NCBI GenBank assembly: GCA_017694215.1
Contig: JADIND010000198.1
Span: 1 to 22,386, forward strand
Length of the DNA stretch: 22,386 bases
Direction of reading: 5' to 3'
Origin: Candidatus Scatousia excrementipullorum
GTDB lineage: Bacteria > Cyanobacteriota > Vampirovibrionia > Gastranaerophilales > Gastranaerophilaceae
Shown here: in pieces, positions 13,977 through 21,634 of the stretch
How positions within the stretch are numbered: the first letter of the stretch is position 1
Layout: each line of letters begins with the position of its first letter
Position numbers and translations under genes: made by a program
Notes under the pieces: generated by a model
What the model was told of the DNA's origin: nothing
The model's input: the letters and a program-made list of their open reading frames with translations, nothing else
The model's database searches: none

Positions 13977-14196
13977 GTCAAATTATATGCAGGTTTTGAA
14001 AAAAATAGGACTGAATTTCCGTGTTGAAAGAACCAAAAGAAGTCTTTCTCAAGAGAAATTTGCAGAGCTTGCAAATGTACACACTAATTACATAGGTAAA
14101 GTTGAACGCGGCGAACAGAATCTTACTGTTAAAAAGATTGTTGCTCTGGCAGATTCTCTGGGGGTTCCTGTTGAAAATATTTTTAATTTGACTTAA
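13975..14196 (+). CDS. Small XRE/Cro-family transcriptional regulator
   Basis: 73 aa from the ATG at 13975. An in-frame TTG at 13951 would add eight residues but runs through the operator-like repeats and lacks a ribosome-binding site. The product is almost only a helix-turn-helix domain: LNFRVERTKRSLSQEKFAELANVHTNYIGKVERGEQNLTVKKIVALADSLGVPVENIF. It resembles small phage- or restriction-controller-type (C-protein-like) regulators of similar size that bind palindromes near their own promoters. No restriction-modification or phage gene is adjacent, and the next gene is pyrF, 67 bases away. Autoregulation is inferred from the palindrome; other targets are unknown. Confidence 0.88.
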   Translation: MSNYMQVLKKIGLNFRVERTKRSLSQEKFAELANVHTNYIGKVERGEQNLTVKKIVALADSLGVPVENIFNLT

Positions 14197-14230
14197 ACGA
14201 ATTATTGCTTTTATTTTTTGCAGATGATAA

Positions 14231-14236
14231 TATAAT
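14231..14236 (+). promoter_or_regulatory. Probable -10 box for pyrF
   Basis: TATAAT lies 27 bases before the pyrF start. The -35 is not obvious; TTGCTT at 14205 would need a 20-base spacer. An AAGG at about 14247 is a modest ribosome-binding site. Confidence 0.45.
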
Positions 14237-14263
14237 TTTGATAAAGTAAGGCGGGATTAAGAT

Positions 14264-15034
14264 ATGATAAAACCTCAATGTCCTAAAGACAGAATTATTT
14301 TGGCACTTGATGTTGACACACTGGAAGAAGTTAAGGAACTTGTTCTGGAACTTAAAGATTATGTCGGTTATTTTAAAATAGGGCTGCCATTGATTGTCAG
14401 TTACGGCTTTGAGGCGGTTCGCCTTATAGAAGAACTCGGCGGAAGATGCTATTATGACAGCAAATTCCATGATATCCCGAATACTGTTCAGAAAGCATGT
14501 ATTAATCTTGTAAAAAATAATATTCATTTTTTTAATGTTCATATTCAGGGCGGTTCAAAAATGATTGCGGGTACAGTAAAGGCTGTTAATGCATGCTGCA
14601 AACGTCTTGAAAAAGAACCTCCGGTAATTCTGGGTGTTACATTGTTATCAAGTTTCGGACAACGAACATTGACTACAGAGTTGTGTGTTGAAAAAAGTAT
14701 TGAAGATTATGTGCTTCAACTGGCCAAGGTGGCTTATGATTCCGGACTTGACGGTGTGCTTGCCAGTGCGGAGGAGGCAAAAAGAATCCGCAAACAGATA
14801 AATGATGAAAACTTTATTATTGTATGTCCGGCAACACGTCCGACCTGGGCTTCTGTTAATGATCAGGTAAGAGTTGACACGCCGCGAGATGCAATTCTTG
14901 CCGGGGTTGATTATATGGTTATCGGACGTCCGATTACCACTGCAGAAAACAGAATTGCTGCCGCAAAACTTATTCTGGATGAAATTACAACAGCTCTTGA
15001 AGAAAAAGATTCAGCAGAACCAGCTGTGCTTTAA
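14264..15034 (+). CDS. pyrF: Orotidine 5'-phosphate decarboxylase
   Basis: 256 aa. It converts OMP to UMP, the last step of de novo UMP synthesis. The TIM-barrel signatures are in order: IILALDV (11-17), YFKIG with Lys38, and the catalytic D65-x-K67-x2-D70 (YYDSKFHDIPNTV). Further on are the HIQGG strand and, near the end, VIGRPIT, which holds the phosphate. Ser66 occupies the position where Leu is common, but the catalytic residues are intact. No other pyrimidine genes are adjacent. The gene ends eight bases before the convergent rel gene, with no clear terminator between them. Confidence 0.95.
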   Translation: MIKPQCPKDRIILALDVDTLEEVKELVLELKDYVGYFKIGLPLIVSYGFEAVRLIEELGGRCYYDSKFHDIPNTVQKACINLVKNNIHFFNVHIQGGSKMIAGTVKAVNACCKRLEKEPPVILGVTLLSSFGQRTLTTELCVEKSIEDYVLQLAKVAYDSGLDGVLASAEEAKRIRKQINDENFIIVCPATRPTWASVNDQVRVDTPRDAILAGVDYMVIGRPITTAENRIAAAKLILDEITTALEEKDSAEPAVL

Positions 15035-15042
15035 TCGGCTTT

Positions 15043-17274
15043 TTATTTATTTTCATTTTTAGGTGTTCGTTTTTGTCCGTTTTTCCCTTTGTGCTGGTTT
15101 TTACCGTTTCTCTGGGGAGCGTTTGGAATATGCGAATAGGATGTTTGAATTCTTTTTACGCTGAATACATCTGGGATTGCCTGAATACAGTTTATTACTT
15201 TCTTTAAAGTTTCTACATTATCGAGTTCAATACCAAGTTCAATAACACCTATACGGTTACTTTTAGATTTTACGTTTGCATAATTTATGTTGATATTATT
15301 GTCAGAAACAGCGGCAATAATATCTTTTAATAATCCGAGTTTTTCGCCTGTTTCTATGCGGATTGTAGTTGCATAAGTTTTGTTTGCGTTTTGTCCAGAC
15401 CAGTGAATATCAAGTAGTCTTTCAGGTTGTACATTTTCAAGTGTTTTGCAGTCAATTCTATGTACTGTAACGCCTTTTGAGCGGGTCACAACTCCGACTA
15501 TAGGTTCACCGGGAATAGGCGAACAGCATCTTGCAAAGGAATACATAAGTCCTTCAAGTCCTACAATATCTTTTTCCGATTTTTTCCTTTTGGAAGTATG
15601 GAATGAACTATCAGGAATTTTTGTTTCCTGTGGTTTTTTGAGTTTATTTAAAACTTTATTGACGGTTGTTTCTCCGTACCCGAGTGCTGCAAAAAGGTCT
15701 TCTGCACTCTGGTAATTCATTATTTTAGCAACTTTTTCAAATTCACCCTGTTTTGTGTATTCATCAAATACAGCTTTTGTGAGTTCATGTTCAAGGTTTG
15801 TTTTACCTACTTCAATATGGCTTTCTCGATTATTCTTTTTGAACCACTGTTTGATTTTTGATGATGCCTGCTTTGTAACGACAAAATTCAGCCAGTCAAG
15901 ACGCGGTGCAGGTGTTTTTGATGTAAGAATTTCAACGATGTCACCATTGTTTAATTTAGTATCAAGTTGTGCAATTCTTCCGTTAATTAAAGCTCCGACA
16001 GTTCTGTTGCCGACATCTGAGTGGATACGATAGGCAAAATCAACCGGGGTTGCGTTACGCGGCAAATCCAGAACATCGCCGTTCGGAGTGAAGGCAAAGA
16101 CCTGATCCGAGAATAAATCAAGTTTTACTGAATTTACGTAATCTTCTGCAGATGTCATATCTTTGTCGTATTCGACCATTTTTCTCATCCAAGAGAATTT
16201 CAAATCCGCAGGATTATCAGCTTTTTGAGAACCTTTTTCTTTATATCTCCAGTGTGCGGCAACACCATATTCGGCTACTTCATGCATTTCCCATGTTCTT
16301 ATCTGTACTTCCAGAGGTTTTGAACGCGGACCGATTACGGAGGTGTGGAGTGACTGATACATGTTGCCTTTCGGCATTGCTATGTAATCTTTAAACCTTC
16401 CGGGGATAGGTTTAAACTGTGAGTGGATAAGCCCGAGAACTTCATAACATTCTTTTTCCGTATCAACAATAACCCTTACTGCGGTGATATCGTAGAGTTC
16501 ATGAAATGCTATATTCAGGCGTTTCATTTTTGCATAAATACTGTAATAGTGTTTTGCTCTGCCTGTAATCTGTGCGTTTATACCACTCTTTTTAACATCT
16601 TTTGAAATCTTATCTATCAAAAGCTGGACAGTCATTTCACGTTCGGCTTTTGTCTGGGATACAAGCTGTGCAATTTCAAAATATTTATCCGGTTCAAGAT
16701 AACGAAGAGCCAAATCTTCAAGTTCTGTTTTAATTTTACCGATACCTAAACGATTAGCGAGCGGGGCAAAAATATCAAGTGTTTCTCTTGCAATTTTCTG
16801 CTGTTTCTGGGCTGCCATAAAGTTCAGGGTTCGCATATTGTGCAGTCTGTCTGCAAGTTTGAGAAAAATTACCCTTATGTCGTTAGCCATTGCAATAAAC
16901 AGACGGCGGAAGTTTTCGGCCTGTCGTTCTTCTTTTGATTTGAATTGTAGTTTGCCGAGTTTTGTAACTCCCTGAACCAGTGATAATACGTCATTTCCGA
17001 ATAATTCTTTGATTTCTTCCGGTTTTGTGTCGGTATCTTCCAGAATATCGTGCAAGAATGCTGCCATAATCGTATGTGTATCAACTTTTAAGTTGATAAG
17101 AATTTTTGCAACTTCAACAGGATGGATTATATACGGTTCTTCTGAAACCCTGTACTGGCCTTCGTGGAGTTTTTGTGCAAATAAAAAAGCTTTTTCTATT
17201 TGTTTTATATCTTCTTCACTTCTGTTTTGTGCGAAGAGTGTTTGTTTGATTTCATCAAATAATTTTTCGGACAT
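15043..17274 (-). CDS. rel: Bifunctional (p)ppGpp synthetase/hydrolase (RelA/SpoT family)
   Basis: 743 aa, full length. The HD hydrolase domain has H51, the H75-D76 pair (FLHDILEDT) and ADRLHN (141-146), all intact. The synthetase domain (about 235-350) contains RAKHYYSIYAKM and PGRFKDYIAMPKGNMYQSLHT. The RFKD at 293-296 is the RxKD form typical of bifunctional Rel enzymes, rather than the ExDD of synthetase-only RelA. A TGS domain follows (about 393-452, VFAFTPNGDVLDLP). Next come the helical and conserved-Cys region (FARCCSPIPGEPIVG) and a C-terminal ACT domain (about 645-715). A basic, low-complexity tail ends the protein. It should make and degrade the stringent-response alarmone. A promoter sits within a few bases of its ATG and there is no Shine-Dalgarno. 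Confidence 0.96.
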   Translation of the reverse strand: MSEKLFDEIKQTLFAQNRSEEDIKQIEKAFLFAQKLHEGQYRVSEEPYIIHPVEVAKILINLKVDTHTIMAAFLHDILEDTDTKPEEIKELFGNDVLSLVQGVTKLGKLQFKSKEERQAENFRRLFIAMANDIRVIFLKLADRLHNMRTLNFMAAQKQQKIARETLDIFAPLANRLGIGKIKTELEDLALRYLEPDKYFEIAQLVSQTKAEREMTVQLLIDKISKDVKKSGINAQITGRAKHYYSIYAKMKRLNIAFHELYDITAVRVIVDTEKECYEVLGLIHSQFKPIPGRFKDYIAMPKGNMYQSLHTSVIGPRSKPLEVQIRTWEMHEVAEYGVAAHWRYKEKGSQKADNPADLKFSWMRKMVEYDKDMTSAEDYVNSVKLDLFSDQVFAFTPNGDVLDLPRNATPVDFAYRIHSDVGNRTVGALINGRIAQLDTKLNNGDIVEILTSKTPAPRLDWLNFVVTKQASSKIKQWFKKNNRESHIEVGKTNLEHELTKAVFDEYTKQGEFEKVAKIMNYQSAEDLFAALGYGETTVNKVLNKLKKPQETKIPDSSFHTSKRKKSEKDIVGLEGLMYSFARCCSPIPGEPIVGVVTRSKGVTVHRIDCKTLENVQPERLLDIHWSGQNANKTYATTIRIETGEKLGLLKDIIAAVSDNNININYANVKSKSNRIGVIELGIELDNVETLKKVINCIQAIPDVFSVKRIQTSYSHIPNAPQRNGKNQHKGKNGQKRTPKNENK

Positions 17275-17283
17275 GGTATAATA

Positions 17284-17312
17284 ATAATACGAATTTTAAG
17301 TGTTTTTTTCAA
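17284..17312 (-). promoter_or_regulatory. Promoter of the rel gene, near-leaderless geometry
   Basis: On the minus strand TTGAAA (17307-17312), 17 bases, TATTAT (17284-17289), then nine bases to the ATG at 17274. An overlapping TATTAT three bases further on has the six-base gap seen at radA. A leader of only 0-3 bases is predicted. Confidence 0.6.
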
Positions 17313-17347
17313 GAAAATTCAGCAAATTTCATACATAAGGATTACGG

Positions 17348-17626
17348 ATGGCAAGAGAAGAAGGACTTATCATAAAACTGAAAATTTCACCCAACGCATC
17401 AAAAAATGAAATTATACGAACGGAAGATGGCGTGAAAGTAAAAATTACGGCTCAACCTATAGACGGCAAAGCTAATAAATGTCTTGTTGAATTTCTTTCC
17501 AAAACATTTAAAGTTCCGAAAAGTTCTATTGAGATTGTAAAAGGTGAGACCTCAAAAGAAAAAACTTTATTGATTAAAGTTTTTGATAATGATAAGATAA
17601 ATTTTATAAACAGTGTTTTACATTAG
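17348..17626 (+). CDS. DUF167/YggU-family protein
   Basis: 92 aa, the usual size. It has the family pattern LKISPNASKNEI early, KVKITAQPIDGKANKCLVEFLSKTF in the middle and VEIVKGETSKEKTLLI-like sequence near the end (here IEIVKGETSKEKTLLIKV). The structure is known for relatives; the function is not established. AAGG lies about ten bases before the ATG. It is 17 bases upstream of a gene for an exported protein and probably co-transcribed with it. Cytoplasmic. Confidence 0.92.
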   Translation: MAREEGLIIKLKISPNASKNEIIRTEDGVKVKITAQPIDGKANKCLVEFLSKTFKVPKSSIEIVKGETSKEKTLLIKVFDNDKINFINSVLH

Positions 17627-17643
17627 AGAAAAGGAGCAATTTA

Positions 17644-18702
17644 ATGAAGAAAATTTTAGTATCGGTGTTTGCCGCACTGTTGTTTTTCGGCGTATTATCA
17701 GCGAATGCTTTCTGGTGGACTAAGCAGGAAGAGACTATTGCACTTGTTCCTACCATGAAATGTCCTTCTCAGGCTCAAAACAGAATTTGGGTCGGTACAT
17801 TCCAGCTGGCATGGAATGAGTTAATGGATAATTTCACCAAAGGGCCTGTAAAGTTTGAAGGCTACAAATCGCCGCTTGTGAAAGAATTGAACTCTCAATC
17901 ATTTAAAGCGGCTTATATCTCGCCTGATTCGTATTACTCGAAATTTGGCGAAACCTCTCCTGAATTGAGCGCGGAAATTGAACAGGCTATCAAAGAAAAA
18001 TTTAACGAAACAAGCGATGTTCTTGATGCCATTGATTGGACAAAAGACGAAGGTAAATATGTTGCTTATGCAATGTTAAAGAAAGATTTTAAATTTATAA
18101 AGGCTTTCTCAAAACTTGAAAGCGATAAGTTTGGCAGCAACAGAACAAAGGTTGAATACTTTGGAATTAATAAAGATTCTGAGGCTGATTTAGATAATAC
18201 GCTCAGCGTTCTGTTCTATAACGCAAAAAATGATTTTGCAGTAGTAATAAGAACTGAGGGAAAAGATCTTGTTTATCTTTACAGAACTGATGACGACAAA
18301 ACCTTTGATAAATACTATTCTGATATGATGATTAAAAAAGCTCAATATGAAGGAAGTTATGAATTTAGCAGTAAAGATGAATTAAAAGTGCCAAATCTTG
18401 ATCTTTATAAAGAGCAGGAATTTAATCAGTTGACGCATAAGCGTATTAAAGGTACTAATATAGAAATTGATAAAGCTCTTGAAACTGTTCAGTTTAAAAT
18501 GAACAATGAAGGAGTTAAGTTGAAAAGTGAAGCAATTATTGCAATGAAAACATGTGCTTTGTTTCCTCAGGAAAATAAGCCTAGAAAATTCTATTTTGAT
18601 GATACTTTTGTAATGTTCTTACAGGAATATGACCAGCAGGTTCCATACTTTGCGATGAGAGTCAATGACGTAGAAACGCTTAACAAAACTGCAAAAAAAT
18701 AA
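17644..18702 (+). CDS. Exported protein with serpin-like C-terminal region
   Basis: 352 aa with a strong AAAGGAG site. The signal peptide (about 1-22) ends at ANA-F. The C-terminal third looks serpin-like. TVQFKMNNEGVKLKSEAIIAM (281-301) fits the hinge and reactive-loop pattern (N-E-x-G followed by small residues). RKFYFDDTFVMFLQEYDQQVPYFAMRVND (314-342) fits the last two strands (F-x-x-D-x-P-F-x-F-x-x-R ... L-F-x-G-x-V). Length is also serpin-like. The hinge has Lys, Leu, Lys and Ser where inhibitory serpins have Ala/Thr, so inhibition is doubtful. The N-terminal half (WVGTFQLAWNELMDNF) is less clear. I give the serpin reading moderate weight; the safe call is an exported protein of unknown function. 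Confidence 0.8.
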   Translation: MKKILVSVFAALLFFGVLSANAFWWTKQEETIALVPTMKCPSQAQNRIWVGTFQLAWNELMDNFTKGPVKFEGYKSPLVKELNSQSFKAAYISPDSYYSKFGETSPELSAEIEQAIKEKFNETSDVLDAIDWTKDEGKYVAYAMLKKDFKFIKAFSKLESDKFGSNRTKVEYFGINKDSEADLDNTLSVLFYNAKNDFAVVIRTEGKDLVYLYRTDDDKTFDKYYSDMMIKKAQYEGSYEFSSKDELKVPNLDLYKEQEFNQLTHKRIKGTNIEIDKALETVQFKMNNEGVKLKSEAIIAMKTCALFPQENKPRKFYFDDTFVMFLQEYDQQVPYFAMRVNDVETLNKTAKK

Positions 18703-18736
18703 AGTTCTATTTCCCAGTTTTATCTGAGAATTTATA

Positions 18737-18767
18737 AAAATGCCGTATCATTAAGATACGGCATTTT
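18737..18767. terminator. Bidirectional terminator-like hairpin
   Basis: A 13-bp perfect stem (18737-18749 with 18755-18767) has A-tract and T-tract ends, so either strand gives a GC core followed by U residues. It ends the exported-protein gene and could stop minus-strand transcripts. Confidence 0.85.
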
Positions 18768-18784
18768 AGTCAAAATAAAACCCC

Positions 18785-18947
18785 GTACGGATGTGATTTT
18801 GTTACCTGCCGGTCTCGCAGGTGGGTGAGTGCCTTGATAAATCCGTTTCCTGCTGGCAAACCTGAGTTTGGCGGGTATACTTCAATATCTGTGAGAGCTG
18901 ACTCTCCCTTTTATAATTAATGTAGGAACAAAATTGAACACCCGTAC
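18785..18947. ncRNA. Structured inverted-repeat element, candidate non-coding RNA or MITE
   Basis: The left arm 18785-18806 (GTACGGATGT...TTTTGTTACC) and right arm 18925-18947 (GGAACAAAATT...CCGTAC) are imperfectly complementary over about 22 bases. They enclose ACCTGC/GCAGGT (18804-18822), a bulged stem CCTGC(18849)/GCGGG(18875) around CAAAC-ctga-GTTTG, and GAGAG-ctga-CTCTC (18893-18906). No coding frame crosses it. A closed 163-base RNA (6S-like in outline only) or a miniature inverted-repeat element are both possible. Strand unknown. Confidence 0.45.
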
Positions 18948-18993
18948 AGAGTTAATCACATTATAACATTATATTTTGTAAAATGCAATCAGA

Positions 18994-21108
18994 TTAGTTT
19001 CTCATAGCCAGAGTTTCCATTGCAAGCTTTTCGGCCGCATCTGCCTTTTTCATTGCTGCATCAACCGGCGACATATCTGTTGTATTAGTCAAAACGACAG
19101 GTTCCGGAGATGGTATGTATGTTCTGACCGGTTCATTAGGTGTTTGTTGATTGTCTGTCGGCTGTGTTGTTCCCTGCTGCTGTGTAGTTTGGGCAGGAAC
19201 AGTTTCTTTGTAAGGATTACCGTTTCTGTACATATTTAACAGATTTGTAGGGCTGTTATTGCTGACTAATGGTCTGTTTGCCTGCGTTTGCTGCGGCTGC
19301 TGAACCTGGGTTCTGTATGGATTTAACAGGTTTGTCGGACTGTTGTTGCTCACAAATGGCTGATTGCTGTTTGCCTGTGCTTGAGCCTGTGCCTGTTTTT
19401 GTGCTTCCGCAATCATTTGTGCAAGCTGTTGCTGCTGCAATTTTTCCTGTTCTGATACCGACGGTTCTTCTTCTTCATCAAGAACAGATTTTGTCGGTCG
19501 TCCGAATACAGCATGAACTGCCTTTGTTGCCCATTTTGCAAGGAATGGTGAAACAATAAACATAGGGATTATAATTCTTAACGGAACACCGAGAATATTG
19601 CCGTTTGCAAATTTTCTAAGCCAGTTCATGTTCCATTTCTTAGGTGAGCGGTAAGACAGAATTCTTTCATTACCTATATTAATTAATGAACCCATTTTTT
19701 GAAGAAGTTTGGTTATAGGGTTTTTAATACCTTTTAAATTCAATTTTTCTTTTAATGCTTTTCTTGCAAGTTTATATTCCTGTTTGGTTTTGAATGCACC
19801 ATTTTTAACGAGAGTATTAAATTCTTCAAGTGCTTTTCTGTATGCTTCTCTGCCGGCATTATCAAGACCTGCGTATTTGAAACCGCCGACTTTATGCATG
19901 CCGACTATACCTGCCGTTAAGGCAAGGAAGTATGTAAAATCGTTTACAAATCGTTCAATAAAAGTTTTGCCTTTTTCGCCTTTAGGTGCTTTGAAGGTGT
20001 TTATTAACATATCGGCGAAGATAAATGCCTGCATTGCAACTGCCAGTTTGCCGCCTGCAAATCTGTTTGTGGTACCTTCTAAAAACCAGCCGGTAGCTTT
20101 CGGTAACAATCTTCCGAGGGTTGTCTTGCCTTCTTTGCCGAGAGTTGCTTTGTATTTATTCAGGTACTCAGACAAGGCTATTTTCCTGCCGAAAAGATGA
20201 TTTTTAAGCTTATTTGTACCTCTCCACATTGAGAGTTTGAAATCATGTTTACTGCCTCTTTCAAGAACTTCCATTATCTTGTCAGAATTTTCAAGGAATT
20301 TGCCCTTCAAAGAATTGTATTCCCGCATTGAAGTAAAGCCTAATTTGCGGACTTTGAAGTTTTTCGCCATTTTCTGCAGACCGCTCAGTCCTGTCTTTGA
20401 CTCAACCTGAGATATCATATTTTTGCTCACACCGAGAAGTTCAAGTTCTTTTTTCTGGAGTGCAAGTGCTTGTTCAGCAAATGTTTTACCGTTTAAGCTC
20501 TGTTTGAACTGTTTAATCTGGTCGGAATTCATTCCGTATTGTTCTAGTTTCTGGAAGAGATTTTTCTTTTTGCCAAAAGGAATTCCAAGAAATTGTTTTG
20601 GCTGGCGTTCTGTTATAGGTTCCAAAAACTCTTCAAAAATCTGTTCGGTATCAGCAGCAAGAAAACCGTGTACTCCGGCTCCGGGTGTTTTGGCAAATGC
20701 CCACTCCGGTTTTGTGGAGTGGTTTCTTAATGTATAAACAATTTTGCTTTTTTTTGACAGTTTTTCAAAGCCGTTATCCAGCCAACGCATAAACTGTTCA
20801 AATTTCCTGCCGACATATGTCTTTTCCGAAAATTTGTCGCCGGCATTGCTTATTTTCCCGAGTATGCTTGAATTATAGTCGCCTTCGCATTTCGGTCCGA
20901 ATTTATCCATAGCCTGTCCGAGTCCGTACCATATACCGGCTCCGACTCCGAGCATTGCCGCAGGATTGGTTTCTTCAGAGGCTTTGGCTCGGTTTGCAAT
21001 ATAGGAATTGTCAACGGATTGCTTAACCTTTTCCTTATCTATACCTTGCATTTGCGGATTACCGGCCTGCATTGCCACGTTATATTGCGAATTTAAATTA
21101 CTAACCAT
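18994..21108 (-). CDS. Large uncharacterised membrane protein with Gln-rich tail
   Basis: 704 aa with an AGGA site upstream. A first hydrophobic segment (50-67) is followed by a long charged helical region (90-340). Then come two hydrophobic segments (about 353-370 and 388-405) and a last one, PLRIIIPMFIVSPFLAKWA (509-527), ending in AVHAVFG. The tail (545-704) is Glu-, then Gln/Asn/Pro-rich, and contains two copies of an 18-residue unit with core VSNNSPTNLLN (582-599, 611-628). The 353-405 and 509-536 regions resemble, weakly, the paired hydrophobic blocks of the small membrane proteins at 2433-3616, so distant kinship is possible. No enzymatic motif. Function unknown; a surface or scaffold role is only a guess. 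Confidence 0.85.
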   Translation of the reverse strand: MVSNLNSQYNVAMQAGNPQMQGIDKEKVKQSVDNSYIANRAKASEETNPAAMLGVGAGIWYGLGQAMDKFGPKCEGDYNSSILGKISNAGDKFSEKTYVGRKFEQFMRWLDNGFEKLSKKSKIVYTLRNHSTKPEWAFAKTPGAGVHGFLAADTEQIFEEFLEPITERQPKQFLGIPFGKKKNLFQKLEQYGMNSDQIKQFKQSLNGKTFAEQALALQKKELELLGVSKNMISQVESKTGLSGLQKMAKNFKVRKLGFTSMREYNSLKGKFLENSDKIMEVLERGSKHDFKLSMWRGTNKLKNHLFGRKIALSEYLNKYKATLGKEGKTTLGRLLPKATGWFLEGTTNRFAGGKLAVAMQAFIFADMLINTFKAPKGEKGKTFIERFVNDFTYFLALTAGIVGMHKVGGFKYAGLDNAGREAYRKALEEFNTLVKNGAFKTKQEYKLARKALKEKLNLKGIKNPITKLLQKMGSLINIGNERILSYRSPKKWNMNWLRKFANGNILGVPLRIIIPMFIVSPFLAKWATKAVHAVFGRPTKSVLDEEEEPSVSEQEKLQQQQLAQMIAEAQKQAQAQAQANSNQPFVSNNSPTNLLNPYRTQVQQPQQTQANRPLVSNNSPTNLLNMYRNGNPYKETVPAQTTQQQGTTQPTDNQQTPNEPVRTYIPSPEPVVLTNTTDMSPVDAAMKKADAAEKLAMETLAMRN

Positions 21109-21233
21109 AATATTTCCTGTTTCCCTACATTAATATAAAAACACTCTTTCGTAAAAAATTGCGTGCAAATAAAAATATTAACATTAAATGTAAAGTTATG
21201 TAACAAATAAAACACAAAGTGAAATTCAAAAGT

Positions 21234-21256
21234 TTGTATATACTTTATATATACAA
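21234..21256 (+). promoter_or_regulatory. Palindromic promoter region of the 56-aa protein gene
   Basis: TTGTATATA (21234-21242) and TATATACAA (21248-21256) form a perfect 9-bp inverted repeat. The left arm contains TATACT (21239-21244), a good -10. The 10-mer TGTATATACT also occurs at 6819-6828. A regulator site overlapping the promoter is likely. Confidence 0.5.
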
Positions 21257-21285
21257 GAGAGATAAATAAAAGAGAGGCTTTAAAA

Positions 21286-21456
21286 ATGGCAGTAGCAAAT
21301 TTAAAGAAGATCGATAACAAATTAAAAGATATGTACAAAGATCAGGTTACAACAAATGCATCAAGCAAAGAACCGTATGTTGACAGATCAGATGTACTTT
21401 TAGAGCAAATGAATTTTATAGCAATGGCTAACAGACAGGCTCTTCATTTAATGTAA
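21286..21456 (+). CDS. Small uncharacterised protein (56 aa)
   Basis: The ATG at 21286 follows AGAGAGG at a good distance, and the gene has its own promoter region and a strong terminator, so it is very likely real despite its size. The sequence starts MAVANLKKIDNKLKDMYKD and ends EQMNFIAMANRQALHLM. It is charged and helical at the N-terminus, with YVDRSDVL in the middle and a Met-rich amphipathic C-terminal helix. There is no signal peptide, transmembrane segment or helix-turn-helix. It lies divergent from the 704-aa membrane protein gene and upstream of a formyltransferase. Function unknown; an adaptor or regulator is only a possibility. Confidence 0.78.
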   Translation: MAVANLKKIDNKLKDMYKDQVTTNASSKEPYVDRSDVLLEQMNFIAMANRQALHLM

Positions 21457-21513
21457 AAAATCTTTCATACACATAATATAACTCCAATTAATTTTTCCCC
21501 TACAAATTTTGCA

Positions 21514-21543
21514 CCTGATTTTTAACGAAATCAGGTTTTTTTT
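21514..21543 (+). terminator. Intrinsic terminator of the small-protein gene
   Basis: CCTGATTT (21514-21521) pairs with AAATCAGG (21528-21535) around TTAACG, followed by eight T. Confidence 0.93.
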
Positions 21544-21599
21544 ATATATTAATCTGCCCGCAAATAAACACGGATATATATACGATTGTTATGTAAAAC

Positions 21600-21628
21600 T
21601 TGTATCTTCTTACGAAATGCAATATAAT
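21600..21628 (+). promoter_or_regulatory. Promoter of the formyltransferase gene, leaderless geometry
   Basis: TTGTAT (21600-21605), 17 bases, TATAAT (21623-21628), six bases, ATG at 21635. The spacing matches the radA promoter exactly. There is no Shine-Dalgarno. Confidence 0.8.
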
Positions 21629-21634
21629 GCACGT

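Noticed and set aside
19709..20200. Plus-strand frame of 163 codons
   Set aside because: It is a shadow of the 704-aa minus-strand gene, which has a proper start and a consistent protein character.
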